64,000 nucleotides of DNA from Bacillota bacterium (GTDB taxonomy: Bacteria > Bacillota > Clostridia > DSM-8532): positions 6,185 to 70,184 of the forward strand of contig JAEWSN010000170.1 of NCBI GenBank assembly GCA_023459915.1, written 5' to 3'. The notes below the pieces were generated by a model. It had not been told where the DNA came from. It saw only the letters and a program-made list of their open reading frames with translations, and did no database searches. A program made the translations under genes and the position numbers. Of this stretch, positions 51,239 through 58,738 are shown one piece after another (the stretch's first letter is position 1; the number at the start of each line of letters is the position of its first letter).

Positions 51239-52495
51239 ATGGCCATTGTAGTGGGCGTCCGGTTTCGGACTGCCGGAAAGATATACGATTTCAGCCCGGA
51301 GGGGGAAACCTACCAGAAGGGCGATCATGTCATTGTGGAGACCGCGCGCGGTGTGGAATGCGGCGAGGTGCAGACCGGCAACCACGAGGTACCTGACACC
51401 GCGGTGGTTCAGCCGCTGAAGCCGGTGTCCCGGCGGGCCACGGCAGACGATGTGGCGCGAAACGAGGCCAACCGCCGCAAGGAGAAGGAAGCCCGGGAGA
51501 TCTGTCTGGAGCGGATTCGCCGCCACAATCTGGAGATGAAGCTCATCGATGTCGAATACACCTTCGACAATTCCAAAATCCTGTTCTATTTCACCGCGGA
51601 CGGCCGGGTCGATTTCCGGGATCTTGTGAAGGATCTCGCCTCCGTTTTCCGCACCCGCATTGAGCTGCGGCAAATCGGTGTGCGCGATGAAGCCAAGATG
51701 ATGGGCGCCATCGGCACCTGCGGCCGGGAATTGTGCTGTTCCACATTCCTGTCGGAGTTTCATCCGGTGTCCATCAAGATGGCCAAGGAGCAGTCGCTTT
51801 CGCTCAATCCCACCAAAATATCCGGTACCTGCGGCCGCCTGATGTGCTGTCTCAAGTATGAAAATGAAGCCTACGAATACCTGCACAAGCGTTCGCCGCG
51901 CATCGACGCCATTGTCTCCACGCCCCAGGGGCAGGGAACGGTGGTGGGTGTGAACCTGCTGCGCGAATCTGTCCGGGTGCGGCTCGACACCGAAACCGGC
52001 AACGAGCTGCTGGAAGTCAAGGTGGACGATCTGGAGATCATCAAGGACGGCGGCAAGCGCCATGGCGGCGATCGCGCCGCGCCGCGCCGCGAATCCAACC
52101 AGTCCCGGGACGCAAAGCCGGCAGACGACGCCAATGGCGCGCCGGCCGCGAACGAGGATGGCGGCCGGAACCGGCGCGACCGGGGACGTTCCGGTCGCGA
52201 TGGCGGCAGAAACCGTGACCGCCGCCGCAATGGGGAACAGGAGAACGGTGACGCGGCTTCAACCATGTCCGCGACATCACCAGCACCCGCGACCCAAACG
52301 TCGGCCCCTGCAGCACAAGCTGCCGCGCCGGCGCCAACGCCGATGGCAGCCCCCACGGAAGCATCTGCAGCAGCCTCTGCGGCAGCTCCTGCGACAGCCT
52401 CTGCAGCAGCCCCTGCGACAGTCCTCGAAGCAGCACCGCTGATAGACTGGAATGATGCGGTGATTGAGGAGCCTCCGGAAACTTCTGCGGAATGA
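51239..52495 (+). CDS. ricT: RicT/YaaT PSP1-domain protein with long Ala/Pro tail
   Basis: This 418-residue protein is a subunit of the Y-complex (RicA-RicF-RicT) that in Bacillus guides RNase Y and binds Fe-S clusters. The PSP1 core (residues about 1-265) carries RDEAKMMGAIGTCGRELCC and GTCGRLMCCLKYE, whose cysteines ligate the cluster. From residue 285 the protein becomes a low-complexity tail rich in Arg/Asp/Asn and then Ala/Pro/Thr repeats, much longer than usual. AGGAGG at 51229-51234 supports ATG 51239. It closes the tmk-ricT series. Confidence 0.93.
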   Translation: MAIVVGVRFRTAGKIYDFSPEGETYQKGDHVIVETARGVECGEVQTGNHEVPDTAVVQPLKPVSRRATADDVARNEANRRKEKEAREICLERIRRHNLEMKLIDVEYTFDNSKILFYFTADGRVDFRDLVKDLASVFRTRIELRQIGVRDEAKMMGAIGTCGRELCCSTFLSEFHPVSIKMAKEQSLSLNPTKISGTCGRLMCCLKYENEAYEYLHKRSPRIDAIVSTPQGQGTVVGVNLLRESVRVRLDTETGNELLEVKVDDLEIIKDGGKRHGGDRAAPRRESNQSRDAKPADDANGAPAANEDGGRNRRDRGRSGRDGGRNRDRRRNGEQENGDAASTMSATSPAPATQTSAPAAQAAAPAPTPMAAPTEASAAASAAAPATASAAAPATVLEAAPLIDWNDAVIEEPPETSAE

Positions 52496-52548
52496 GTTCC
52501 CGAGCATATGCGAATTAGCAAATAATACCAAATATGCTTTGATTTGTA

Positions 52549-52577
52549 TTGACAGAGACCCCCACATGGGATACCAT
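52549..52577 (+). promoter_or_regulatory. Strong promoter of the small ferredoxin gene
   Basis: A perfect TTGACA (52549-52554) and TACCAT (52572-52577) are 17 bases apart, in an AT-rich stretch 51 bases before the ferredoxin start. Confidence 0.75.
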
Positions 52578-52627
52578 GATCAGCGGAGACAATATCCACG
52601 CTTACCCACCATCAGGAGGAACACGAA

Positions 52628-52798
52628 ATGGCATACGTAATCAACGACGATTGCATCAACTGTGGCGCTTGCGAACCGGAATGCCCGGTCAGCTGCATCA
52701 CGGCCGGAGACACGAAGTACGTCATCGACGAAGACGCCTGCATCGATTGCGGCGCTTGCGCGAGTGTCTGCCCGGTTGGCGCCCCCAACCCCAAGTAA
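52628..52798 (+). CDS. 2[4Fe-4S] ferredoxin (56 residues)
   Basis: This is a complete clostridial-type ferredoxin. The two cluster motifs are CINCGACEPECPVSC and CIDCGACASVCPVG, each CxxCxxCxxxCP. Length (56 residues) is that of classic Clostridium ferredoxin. ATG 52628 has AGGAGG at 52615-52620. It is a single-gene unit with a strong promoter and its own terminator, so it is probably abundant. It can receive electrons from the oxidoreductase encoded at 55-58 kb. Confidence 0.95.
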   Translation: MAYVINDDCINCGACEPECPVSCITAGDTKYVIDEDACIDCGACASVCPVGAPNPK

Positions 52799-52813
52799 GC
52801 TTGCGGAAGAGAG

Positions 52814-52839
52814 AAAAACCGCCGTACGGCGGTTTTTTT
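52814..52839 (+). terminator. Ferredoxin terminator
   Basis: AAAAACCGCCG pairs with CGGCGGTTTTT in a nearly perfect palindrome, followed by further T residues. Confidence 0.9.
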
Positions 52840-52882
52840 CTATATACGGCAGAAATGACGGCGCTTGCGCCAAGAGGATGTC

Positions 52883-53719
52883 ATGCCCTACAATCCACAT
52901 CCAGACAACTGCATGCAAGGCGCCTGTTCGCCCGCAGCCGGCGAAACGCCGCATTCCTGCCGGTGGACCATGGGGCTGGTGCCCGTCCATCCGGATGAGA
53001 CGCTGGAATGGCTCACACCGGACGGCATGGCGGTGATTCAGAAGAAACAGGGATTCCGCTTTGGTACGGACGCGCTGGCGCTCGCGCGGTTCGCGCTTTC
53101 TCACCTGCGTCGGGGAAACGGAAAGAAGCCATTGGCCAGCGTGTTGGATCTCGGCACCGGCAGCGGCATCCTGCCCCTGCTGCTCGCCCGCGACACTCCG
53201 GCCACGCAGGTGACCGGCATTGAGATTCAGCCGGAGATGGCCAACATGGCCAGCCGATCCGTCATCGGGAACACGCTTTCCCACAGGATATGCATTGTCG
53301 AAGGAGATCTCAAATCCGCGGGGAGCCTCATCGGCCGCGGTTCACAGGATTTGGTGCTGTCCAACCCGCCCTATCAGCCCATCGGTGCCGCGCTGCGCAG
53401 CGGGCGGGAGGGGGTGGATGCCGCCAGGCACGAGGTGTTCTGCACCCTGGCCGATGTGGTGGCGCAGGCTTCGGCCTGTCTGCGGCCCGGCGGCGCGTTC
53501 TGCCTTGTCCACAAGCCCGAGCGGCTCACCGAGCTGATGCTGCTGCTGAACCGGGAGGGGCTGGAGCCCAAGCAACTGCAGTTTTTGCACCCGCACGCGG
53601 GCAAGCCGCCGTCGCTGATGCTGGTGCGCGCGCTGCGCGGCGGCCGGCGGGGGCTTCATGTGCTGCCGCCCCTGTTGCGGGAACCGCAGAAAGGAACAAC
53701 ACATGGCCATTGCGATTGA
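52883..53719 (+). CDS. tRNA1(Val) adenine-N6 methyltransferase-like protein (TrmN6 family)
   Basis: This 278-residue SAM-dependent methyltransferase has SVLDLGTGSGILPLLLA (motif I) and LVLSNPPYQP (motif IV, NPPY, for N6-adenine). The N-terminal GFRFGTDALALARFA is the substrate-binding phrase of TrmN6/YfiC. The first 40 residues are extra and contain two cysteines. ATG 52883 has AGAGG before it. The following fumarase-like gene overlaps its 3' end by 17 bases, so they are co-transcribed although unrelated in function. Confidence 0.88.
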   Translation: MPYNPHPDNCMQGACSPAAGETPHSCRWTMGLVPVHPDETLEWLTPDGMAVIQKKQGFRFGTDALALARFALSHLRRGNGKKPLASVLDLGTGSGILPLLLARDTPATQVTGIEIQPEMANMASRSVIGNTLSHRICIVEGDLKSAGSLIGRGSQDLVLSNPPYQPIGAALRSGREGVDAARHEVFCTLADVVAQASACLRPGGAFCLVHKPERLTELMLLLNREGLEPKQLQFLHPHAGKPPSLMLVRALRGGRRGLHVLPPLLREPQKGTTHGHCD

Positions 53720-54269
53720 ACTGCCGCTGACCAGGGCGGCGTTGAAGACCCTCAAGGCGGGAGACGAGGTGCTGCTCAGCGGCGTGCTGTACACCGGACG
53801 CGACGCGGCGCACAAGCGCATGATCGCCTGTCTGGACGCAGGTGAGCCCCTGCCGGTGGACCTGCGGGATCAGGTCATCTATTATGTCGGGCCATGCCCC
53901 GCGCCGCCCGGGAAGCCCATCGGTTCGGCCGGACCGACCACCAGCGGCCGCATGGACGCGTACACGCCCCGGTTGCTCGATCTCGGCCTGGCCGGCATGA
54001 TTGGCAAGGGGCTGCGCGATGACGCCGTCAAGGAGGCCATTGTCCGCAACGGCGCCGTGTATTTCGGCGCGATAGGCGGCGCGGCCGCCCTGATTGCCCA
54101 GCGTGTGGCGCAGGCCGAGGTGGTGGCGTTTCACGATTTGGGAACCGAGGCCATCCACCGGCTGGTCGTGAAGGACTTCCCCGTGTTTGTGGTCATCGAC
54201 GCCGACGGAAACGATCTGTACGAAACGGGAAGAGCCGCCGCGGCGGCAGCCCTGAAAGGAAACACATGA
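53703..54269 (+). CDS. Fumarate hydratase/tartrate dehydratase beta subunit (FumA C-terminal type), orphan
   Basis: This 188-residue protein is the beta part of class I Fe-S hydro-lyases. Marks are LPLTRAALKTLKAGDEVLLSG, VYYVGP-like IYYVGPCPAPPGKPIGSAGP, PTTSGRMDAYTP and RNGAVYFGAIGGAAALIA. These enzymes need an alpha subunit bearing the 4Fe-4S cluster, which is absent on either side. It may be encoded elsewhere or the protein may have another role. The start overlaps the methyltransferase gene, and the stop overlaps the start of the NTPase gene. Confidence 0.88.
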   Translation: MAIAIELPLTRAALKTLKAGDEVLLSGVLYTGRDAAHKRMIACLDAGEPLPVDLRDQVIYYVGPCPAPPGKPIGSAGPTTSGRMDAYTPRLLDLGLAGMIGKGLRDDAVKEAIVRNGAVYFGAIGGAAALIAQRVAQAEVVAFHDLGTEAIHRLVVKDFPVFVVIDADGNDLYETGRAAAAAALKGNT

Positions 54270-54988
54270 AGCATGAAGCATGGCACCATCTGTTCGGAAC
54301 AGCCCGGGTGGTGATTTTCGCCGGCCACTACGGCAGCGGCAAATCCGAGATATCGGTCCAATACGCCCGCCTGATGGCCGAAACCGGCCGCCGGGTGCTG
54401 CTGGCGGACATGGACATTGTCAATCCCTTCTTCAGAAGCCTGGATGCGCGGACGCTGCTCGAAGCCGAGGGTGTCCATGTGGTGGCGCCGCTGTTCGCGA
54501 ACACAAATGTGGATGTGCCGGCGCTTGTGCCGGAAATCACCAGCGCGCTGCACAATCCGGACACCCTGGTGGTGCTGGATGTGGGCGGGGATGGAGACGG
54601 CGCGCGGGTGCTGGGCCGCTACCACCGCGATCTGAAAGCGGACGAGCTGGCGATGGTGTTCATTTTCAACGCGTCCCGGCCGCTCACCAGAACCGCGGAG
54701 ACCGCCGCGGTGCAGATGCAGGAGATTGCGTTTGCGTCCCGGCAGCGGTTCACGCACATCCTCAACAATACACATCTGCTGGACGAAACCACGGACGCGC
54801 TGGTGGCGCAGGGGGAGCGTGAGGCGCAGGCGCTGGCGGAGAAGACCGGGGTGCCGCTGGCCGGCACTGTGGTGGCCGTGGATGAGCCGGGGTCTGACCC
54901 CATGAGTGGACTGGGGTCTGACCCCTTCGATCGCCTGATGGCCGACGCCTTGCCGCTGCGCCGCACGCTGGGTGTCCACTTCGGTTGA
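54266..54988 (+). CDS. P-loop NTPase (MinD/CobQ-like) upstream of the oxidoreductase operon
   Basis: This 240-residue ATPase has a Walker A of the type GHYGSGKSEIS (residues about 20-30), then LLADMDIVNPFF and LVVLDVGGDGDGARVL (Walker B region). Similar proteins lie next to 2-oxoacid:ferredoxin oxidoreductase genes in Clostridia and may help assemble or regulate them (inference from context). Near the end two direct copies of the GGGGTCTGACCCC repeat are read in frame as GSDP...GSDP. It overlaps the gene before by four bases, and the operon promoter overlaps its stop. Confidence 0.78.
   Translation: MKHEAWHHLFGTARVVIFAGHYGSGKSEISVQYARLMAETGRRVLLADMDIVNPFFRSLDARTLLEAEGVHVVAPLFANTNVDVPALVPEITSALHNPDTLVVLDVGGDGDGARVLGRYHRDLKADELAMVFIFNASRPLTRTAETAAVQMQEIAFASRQRFTHILNNTHLLDETTDALVAQGEREAQALAEKTGVPLAGTVVAVDEPGSDPMSGLGSDPFDRLMADALPLRRTLGVHFG
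54889..54925. repeat. GGGGTCTGACCCC repeat pair in the NTPase gene (same orientation)
   Basis: Copies lie at 54889-54901 and 54913-54925, again 24 nt start to start. Both encode Gly-Ser-Asp-Pro in frame. The spacer is atgagtggact. Confidence 0.9.
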
Positions 54989-55013
54989 CAGGGGCCCCCC
55001 TGGGACATAGAAT
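54985..55013 (+). promoter_or_regulatory. Strong promoter of the oxidoreductase operon
   Basis: A perfect TTGACA (54985-54990) overlaps the NTPase stop codon and lies 17 bases before TAGAAT (55008-55013). The spacer contains a GGGGCCCCCC run. Transcription would begin near 55020. Confidence 0.75.
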
Positions 55014-55018
55014 TGTTT

Positions 55019-55059
55019 GGACGGACTTTTTCCCGAATGGGACGGACTTATTCCCGTAA
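55019..55059. repeat. Two near-identical 20-bp repeats in the korD leader
   Basis: Copies opening ggacggactt and containing ttcccg lie at 55019-55038 and 55040-55059, 21 nt apart. They sit exactly in the 5' leader of the operon mRNA between promoter and ribosome site. Confidence 0.8.
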
Positions 55060-55071
55060 AGGAGCAAAAAC

Positions 55072-55278
55072 ATGGCAAAAGTGACATTTCAAGTGGAGCG
55101 CTGCAAGAACTGCGGTTTGTGCATCAGCGTCTGTCCCAAGAAAATCATCCATGTGGACAGGGATTTTCTGAACGCCAAAGGGTATCATCCGGCCCGGGTG
55201 ACGGAAATGGACAAATGCATCGGCTGCGCGTTCTGCGCCACCATCTGCCCGGATTGCGTCATTGTGGTCGAGAAGTAA
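55072..55278 (+). CDS. korD: 2-oxoacid:ferredoxin oxidoreductase delta subunit (two 4Fe-4S)
   Basis: This 68-residue ferredoxin-like subunit has two cluster motifs, CKNCGLCISVCPKK and CIGCAFCATICPDC, separated by a 25-residue loop as in VorD/KorD. It carries electrons from the thiamine centre to free ferredoxin. ATG 55072 follows AAAGGAG. It is first in the operon korD-A-B-C. Confidence 0.92.
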   Translation: MAKVTFQVERCKNCGLCISVCPKKIIHVDRDFLNAKGYHPARVTEMDKCIGCAFCATICPDCVIVVEK

Positions 55279-55291
55279 GGAGGGTTCCCCC

Positions 55292-56347
55292 ATGGGAGAA
55301 AAACTGCTGATGAAGGGGAATGAGGTGATTGCGGAAGCCGCGTTGCGCGCGGGTTGCCGCCATTACTTCGGCTATCCCATCACCCCGCAGACCGAAATTG
55401 CCCATTACATGGCCAAGCGCATGCCCCAGGAGGGCGGCGTGTTTCTGCAGGCGGAGAGTGAAGTGTCCGCCATCAACATGGTCTATGGCGCCTCTTCCGC
55501 GGGTCGCCGGGTCATGACCTCGTCGTCCAGTCCGGGCGTCAGCCTCAAGCAGGAGGGCATTTCCTACCTGGCCGGCGCGCGCCTGCCGGCGGTCATCGTC
55601 AACATCATGCGCGCGGGCCCGGGCCTTGGCGGCATCCAGCCGGCGCAGGGAGACTATTTCCAGGCGGTCAAGGGCGGCGGCCATGGCGACTACCGGCTCA
55701 TCACACTCGCGCCGGCCTCGGTTCAGGAGCTGTACGAGCTCACCGTGGACGCGTTCAACCTCGCGGACAAGTACCGCAACGTGGTGATGCTGCTCGGCGA
55801 CGGCATGCTGGGCCAGATGATGGAAGTGGTGCGGTTCCGGGACGAGGAGCCCGTTGTGCTCGAGGAAAAGCCCTGGGCCACCGTGGGCACCGACATGAAG
55901 CGCGAGCACAACACCACGGCTTCCATCCACCTCGATCCGGCCGTGCTGGAGCGGTGGAACGAGGAGCGACAGGGTCAGTACCGCGTCATGGAAGAAATGG
56001 AGCAGCGGTACGAGCTGATGAACACGGACGGCGCCGATGTGGTGCTGGTTGCGTACGGGTCTGTGGCCCGCATCGCGAAGAACGTCATCAAGGCGGCGGA
56101 AAAGGAAGGCATCAAGCTGGGGCTGTTGCGGCCCATCACGCTCTGGCCGTTCCCCACAAAGGCGTTCGAGCAGGTATTGCCGCAGACGAAGGCTTTCCTG
56201 GTGGTGGAAATGAGCGCCGGACAGATGCTGGAAGATGTGCGGCTCACCGTTGAGGGCCGTCGCCCGGTGTTCTTCCACGGACGCATGGGTGGCATGATTC
56301 CCACCGTCACGGACATCATGGCGAAGGTTCGCGAAATCATCGGATGA
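55292..56347 (+). CDS. korA: 2-oxoacid:ferredoxin oxidoreductase alpha subunit (VorB/KorA)
   Basis: This 351-residue subunit carries the pyrimidine-binding and C-terminal transketolase-like domains of the enzyme that oxidises a 2-oxoacid plus CoA to acyl-CoA, CO2 and reduced ferredoxin. Diagnostic parts are HYFGYPITPQTEIAHYM, QAESEVSAINMVYGASSAG, TSSSSPGVSLKQEGI and RAGPGLGGIQPAQGDY. The last, with its Gly-Gly-Ile, is most like branched-chain (VorB) subunits. AAGGAGGG supports ATG 55292. Substrate could be 2-oxoglutarate or branched-chain 2-oxoacids; I favour the latter weakly. Confidence 0.92.
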   Translation: MGEKLLMKGNEVIAEAALRAGCRHYFGYPITPQTEIAHYMAKRMPQEGGVFLQAESEVSAINMVYGASSAGRRVMTSSSSPGVSLKQEGISYLAGARLPAVIVNIMRAGPGLGGIQPAQGDYFQAVKGGGHGDYRLITLAPASVQELYELTVDAFNLADKYRNVVMLLGDGMLGQMMEVVRFRDEEPVVLEEKPWATVGTDMKREHNTTASIHLDPAVLERWNEERQGQYRVMEEMEQRYELMNTDGADVVLVAYGSVARIAKNVIKAAEKEGIKLGLLRPITLWPFPTKAFEQVLPQTKAFLVVEMSAGQMLEDVRLTVEGRRPVFFHGRMGGMIPTVTDIMAKVREIIG

Positions 56348-56428
56348 GGATGACCCGTCAAGGGAATACGAGATCATCGGATGAGGAAGACCTGAAAAGG
56401 TTCGCGAAATCATCGGGTGAGGATGACC
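56324..56428. repeat. Repeats copying the 3' end of korA
   Basis: The last codons and stop of korA (56324-56355) are repeated downstream as a partial copy at about 56370-56392 and an almost exact 32-bp copy at 56397-56428. The korB ribosome site follows. It looks like local duplication of the gene end, as also seen after rpoD. Confidence 0.85.
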
Positions 56429-56447
56429 TGACAAGGAGGCGATTTTC

Positions 56448-57194
56448 ATGGCGATTGTAGCGCAAAGACCGCACGCGTTGCGGGATATTCCGCTTCATTA
56501 CTGCCCCGGCTGCACCCATGGCATTTCCCACCGGCTGGTGGCGGAGGTGCTGGACGAGCTGGGCATTGAGGGAGAAACCATCGGCGTCTCGTCGGTGGGC
56601 TGCTCCTACAACAATTACGACTATTTCAACTGTGACATGGTGCAGGCCGCCCACGGGCGCGCGCCCGCGGTTGCGACCGGCATCAAGCGCAGCCTGCCGA
56701 ATCGTGTTGTGTTCACCTACCAGGGCGACGGCGATCTCGCCGCCATCGGCACCGCGGAAATTGTGCATGCCGCGGCCCGTGGGGAGAACATCACGGTGGT
56801 GTTCATCAACAACACCATCTACGGCATGACCTCCGGCCAGATGGCGCCGACCACCCTGCTGGGCCAGGTGACCACCACCTCGCCGGGCGGCCGCAACGCC
56901 AAGGACCACGGCAACCCCATCCGCGTCAGCGAAATGCTGGCCACGCTCGATGGCCCCGCGTATATTGAGCGCGTGTCCCTGCACGACATCAAGCACATCC
57001 GCCAGGCAAAGGCGGCGCTGAAGAAGGCGTTCCGGCTGCAAAAGGAGGGGAAGGGCTTCACCATGGTGGAGCTGCTCTCCACCTGTCCCACCAACTGGGG
57101 ACTGGATCCCATCGAATCCATGCAGCGGGTGGCCAACGAGCTGATTCCGCACTACCCGCTCGGCGTGTTTGTGGACTGTGAGAAGGAGGGTTGA
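56448..57194 (+). CDS. korB: 2-oxoacid:ferredoxin oxidoreductase beta subunit (thiamine-binding)
   Basis: This 248-residue subunit binds thiamine diphosphate: FTYQGDGDLAAIGTAEIVHA followed by VVFINNTIYGMTSGQ. The N-terminal YCPGCTHGISHRLVAEVL is the family opening with a cluster-ligating cysteine pair. AAGGAGG before ATG 56448 is strong. Its stop precedes the korC start by two bases. The motifs support a complete enzyme. Confidence 0.94.
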   Translation: MAIVAQRPHALRDIPLHYCPGCTHGISHRLVAEVLDELGIEGETIGVSSVGCSYNNYDYFNCDMVQAAHGRAPAVATGIKRSLPNRVVFTYQGDGDLAAIGTAEIVHAAARGENITVVFINNTIYGMTSGQMAPTTLLGQVTTTSPGGRNAKDHGNPIRVSEMLATLDGPAYIERVSLHDIKHIRQAKAALKKAFRLQKEGKGFTMVELLSTCPTNWGLDPIESMQRVANELIPHYPLGVFVDCEKEG

Positions 57195-57196
57195 CC

Positions 57197-57736
57197 ATGC
57201 ACCACGAAATCATCATTGCCGGATTTGGTGGTCAGGGCATCCTGTCCGCCGGCCGCCTGCTCGCCTACGCGGGCATGCTCGACGGACGCGAGGTCTCCTG
57301 GCTTCCCTCGTATGGGCCGGAAATGCGTGGCGGCACCGCCAACAGCATGATTGTCATTTCCGACGAACCGGTCGCGTCGCCCATTTTTCAGGCCTGCACC
57401 TCGCTGCTGGTCATGAACAACCCGTCCATGGCCAAGTTCGAGGGCCAGGTGGAGCCGGGCGGCGTCATTGTCTATGACAGCGCCATCATCACGGTGAAGC
57501 CCAAGCGTACGGATGTGAAGGCCTTCGGCATTCCTGCCACCATGATGGCTTCGGAGATGAACGAGCTGACGTATTCCAATGTGTTCCTGCTGGGCAAGCT
57601 CATCGGCGAAACCGGCTGCGTCACCCGCGAAAGCTTTGAACAGGCGCTCTACGGCGTGCTGCCCAAGCGCAAGCACGGCATGATTCCAGAAGAAATGCTG
57701 GTGCTCGACCGCGGCATGGCGTATGCTGCGGTGTGA
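57197..57736 (+). CDS. korC: 2-oxoacid:ferredoxin oxidoreductase gamma subunit
   Basis: This 179-residue CoA-side subunit opens IIIAGFGGQGILSAGRLLAYAGM, contains SYGPEMRGGTANSMIVISDEPVASP, and ends with GVLPKRKHGMIPEE. It is the fourth and last gene of the operon. ATG 57197 is preceded by AAGGAGGG (57183-57190). A terminator follows at 57759. Confidence 0.94.
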   Translation: MHHEIIIAGFGGQGILSAGRLLAYAGMLDGREVSWLPSYGPEMRGGTANSMIVISDEPVASPIFQACTSLLVMNNPSMAKFEGQVEPGGVIVYDSAIITVKPKRTDVKAFGIPATMMASEMNELTYSNVFLLGKLIGETGCVTRESFEQALYGVLPKRKHGMIPEEMLVLDRGMAYAAV

Positions 57737-57758
57737 GCAACAATATAACGCCAATAAG

Positions 57759-57801
57759 AGATGGCCCACGTTGTGTATCAAGACGTGGGTCATCTTTTTT
57801 T
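57759..57801. terminator. Bidirectional terminator between korC and queT
   Basis: AGATG and CCCACGT pair with ACGTGGG and CATCT around an 11-nt loop, followed by a run of T on the plus strand and preceded by A/T bases useful for queT on the minus strand. The next 100 bases contain a GC-rich hairpin (cgcgcg repeats, 57803-57822) and an AT-rich hairpin near 57833-57853 but no gene. Confidence 0.88.
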
Positions 57802-57906
57802 GTGCGCGCGACGGTGCGCGCGAGATGGTAATTTGTACCGCATTAGGTTACAAAAATCGTATTCCTTTCCACACTTTCAAGTCTTGCAAACAACAATCAT
57901 GCTAAT

Positions 57907-58407
57907 TCAGGATTGTGAGGTCTCAATCCCCAGCGCATGTGCCACCGCGCGGTTCCGCTTCAGGAACAGCAGCAGCGGAAGTCCCAACAGGAAGCAGGCA
58001 CCGGCCTCGCCCAGTGCAAACCAGCCGAGGGAAAGAACATACGGCAGGCTGCGGTCGAACAGGAACCAGATGTAGCTGCCCACCACCAGCGTGTTTACAA
58101 TGACCGGCGGCAGCGGCGCGAGCCAGATTCGGCGGCGCACCAGCCAGGTGAGCCAGGCGGCCAGCAGGGTGGCCAGGCTGCCGAAGACAATGTCCACCCA
58201 GCCGAATCCGCCCAGGATGTTCGAGAGCAGGCAGCCGATGAACAGGCCCGGAATGGCGGCCGGCATCACGGCGGGCAGAACGGTGAGCGCTTCGGAGACA
58301 CGGAATTGCACAATGCCGAACGAGATGGGTTGGAGCAGCAGCGTCAGTGCCGCGTAGATGGCCGCGATCAGCGCGCCTTGAACCAGATTGCGTGTGGAAG
58401 ATTTCAT
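57907..58407 (-). CDS. queT: QueT-family transporter (queuosine precursor uptake)
   Basis: This 166-residue membrane protein has about five hydrophobic segments. The QueT phrases ALIAAIYAALTLLLQPISFG, VQFRVSEALTVLPAVMPAAI, FIGCLLSNILGG and DIVFGSLATLLAAWLTWL are clear. QueT proteins are ECF-type substrate-binding components for preQ1-like queuosine precursors. ATG 58407 is preceded on the minus strand by AAAGGA. It has a divergent promoter and a roughly 180-nt leader. Confidence 0.88.
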   Translation of the reverse strand: MKSSTRNLVQGALIAAIYAALTLLLQPISFGIVQFRVSEALTVLPAVMPAAIPGLFIGCLLSNILGGFGWVDIVFGSLATLLAAWLTWLVRRRIWLAPLPPVIVNTLVVGSYIWFLFDRSLPYVLSLGWFALGEAGACFLLGLPLLLFLKRNRAVAHALGIETSQS

Positions 58408-58588
58408 GATTCCTTTCCAGGGCAAAACCCCGCCGGCTTTGGTCTGGCGTTGCCGGAAACGCCATAGTTTTGGTTGGCACCGGTGTTGCCGTGTGCCTGC
58501 CAGGAGTTTGCGAACTGGCAGCCTGCCCGCCCTTGGTTCTGTCATTGCCCGCCCATGTGGGTGGGTGGCGGAACAAGGGGAAAACAGA
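58408..58588 (-). promoter_or_regulatory. Structured leader of queT, possible preQ1-type riboswitch
   Basis: On the minus strand the roughly 180-nt leader contains a stem CTGCCAG/CTGGCAG (near 58499-58523), then GGCAC/GTGCC with an A-rich tail AACCAAAACTATGG (58462-58497), then TGGCGTT/AACGCCA. A hairpin followed by AAAAC(U)A is loosely like the preQ1-I class, which would fit the transporter, but the loop lacks the matching UAG and I could not confirm the pseudoknot. The A-rich tail could pair with GTTTTG near the ribosome site. Treat as a candidate only. Confidence 0.35.
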
Positions 58589-58595
58589 CTTGACC

Positions 58596-58624
58596 ATTCT
58601 AAGGGATGACGGGGAAAACCGCAA
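58596..58624 (-). promoter_or_regulatory. Promoter of queT
   Basis: On the minus strand TTGCGG (58624-58619) and TAGAAT (58601-58596) are 17 bases apart. The position implies a 5' leader of about 180 nt before queT. Confidence 0.6.
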
Positions 58625-58634
58625 GACCGGTTTG

Positions 58635-58663
58635 TTGTACTCGCACAAATACAAGCATATACT
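58635..58663 (+). promoter_or_regulatory. Promoter of nfeD-floA
   Basis: TTGTAC (58635-58640) and TATACT (58658-58663) are 17 bases apart, 75 bases before nfeD and back to back with the queT promoter. Confidence 0.6.
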
Positions 58664-58738
58664 GGAGATGGAAGAATCTGGTTCCATGAGCGCGCATCAT
58701 CTGCGGATGCGCGTCATGGCCGGACAAGGAGTGAACCG

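Noticed and set aside
58408..58588. Confident preQ1-I or preQ1-II riboswitch call
   Set aside because: The A-rich tail is present, but the loop bases needed for the pseudoknot are not found by eye; kept only as a low-confidence candidate.
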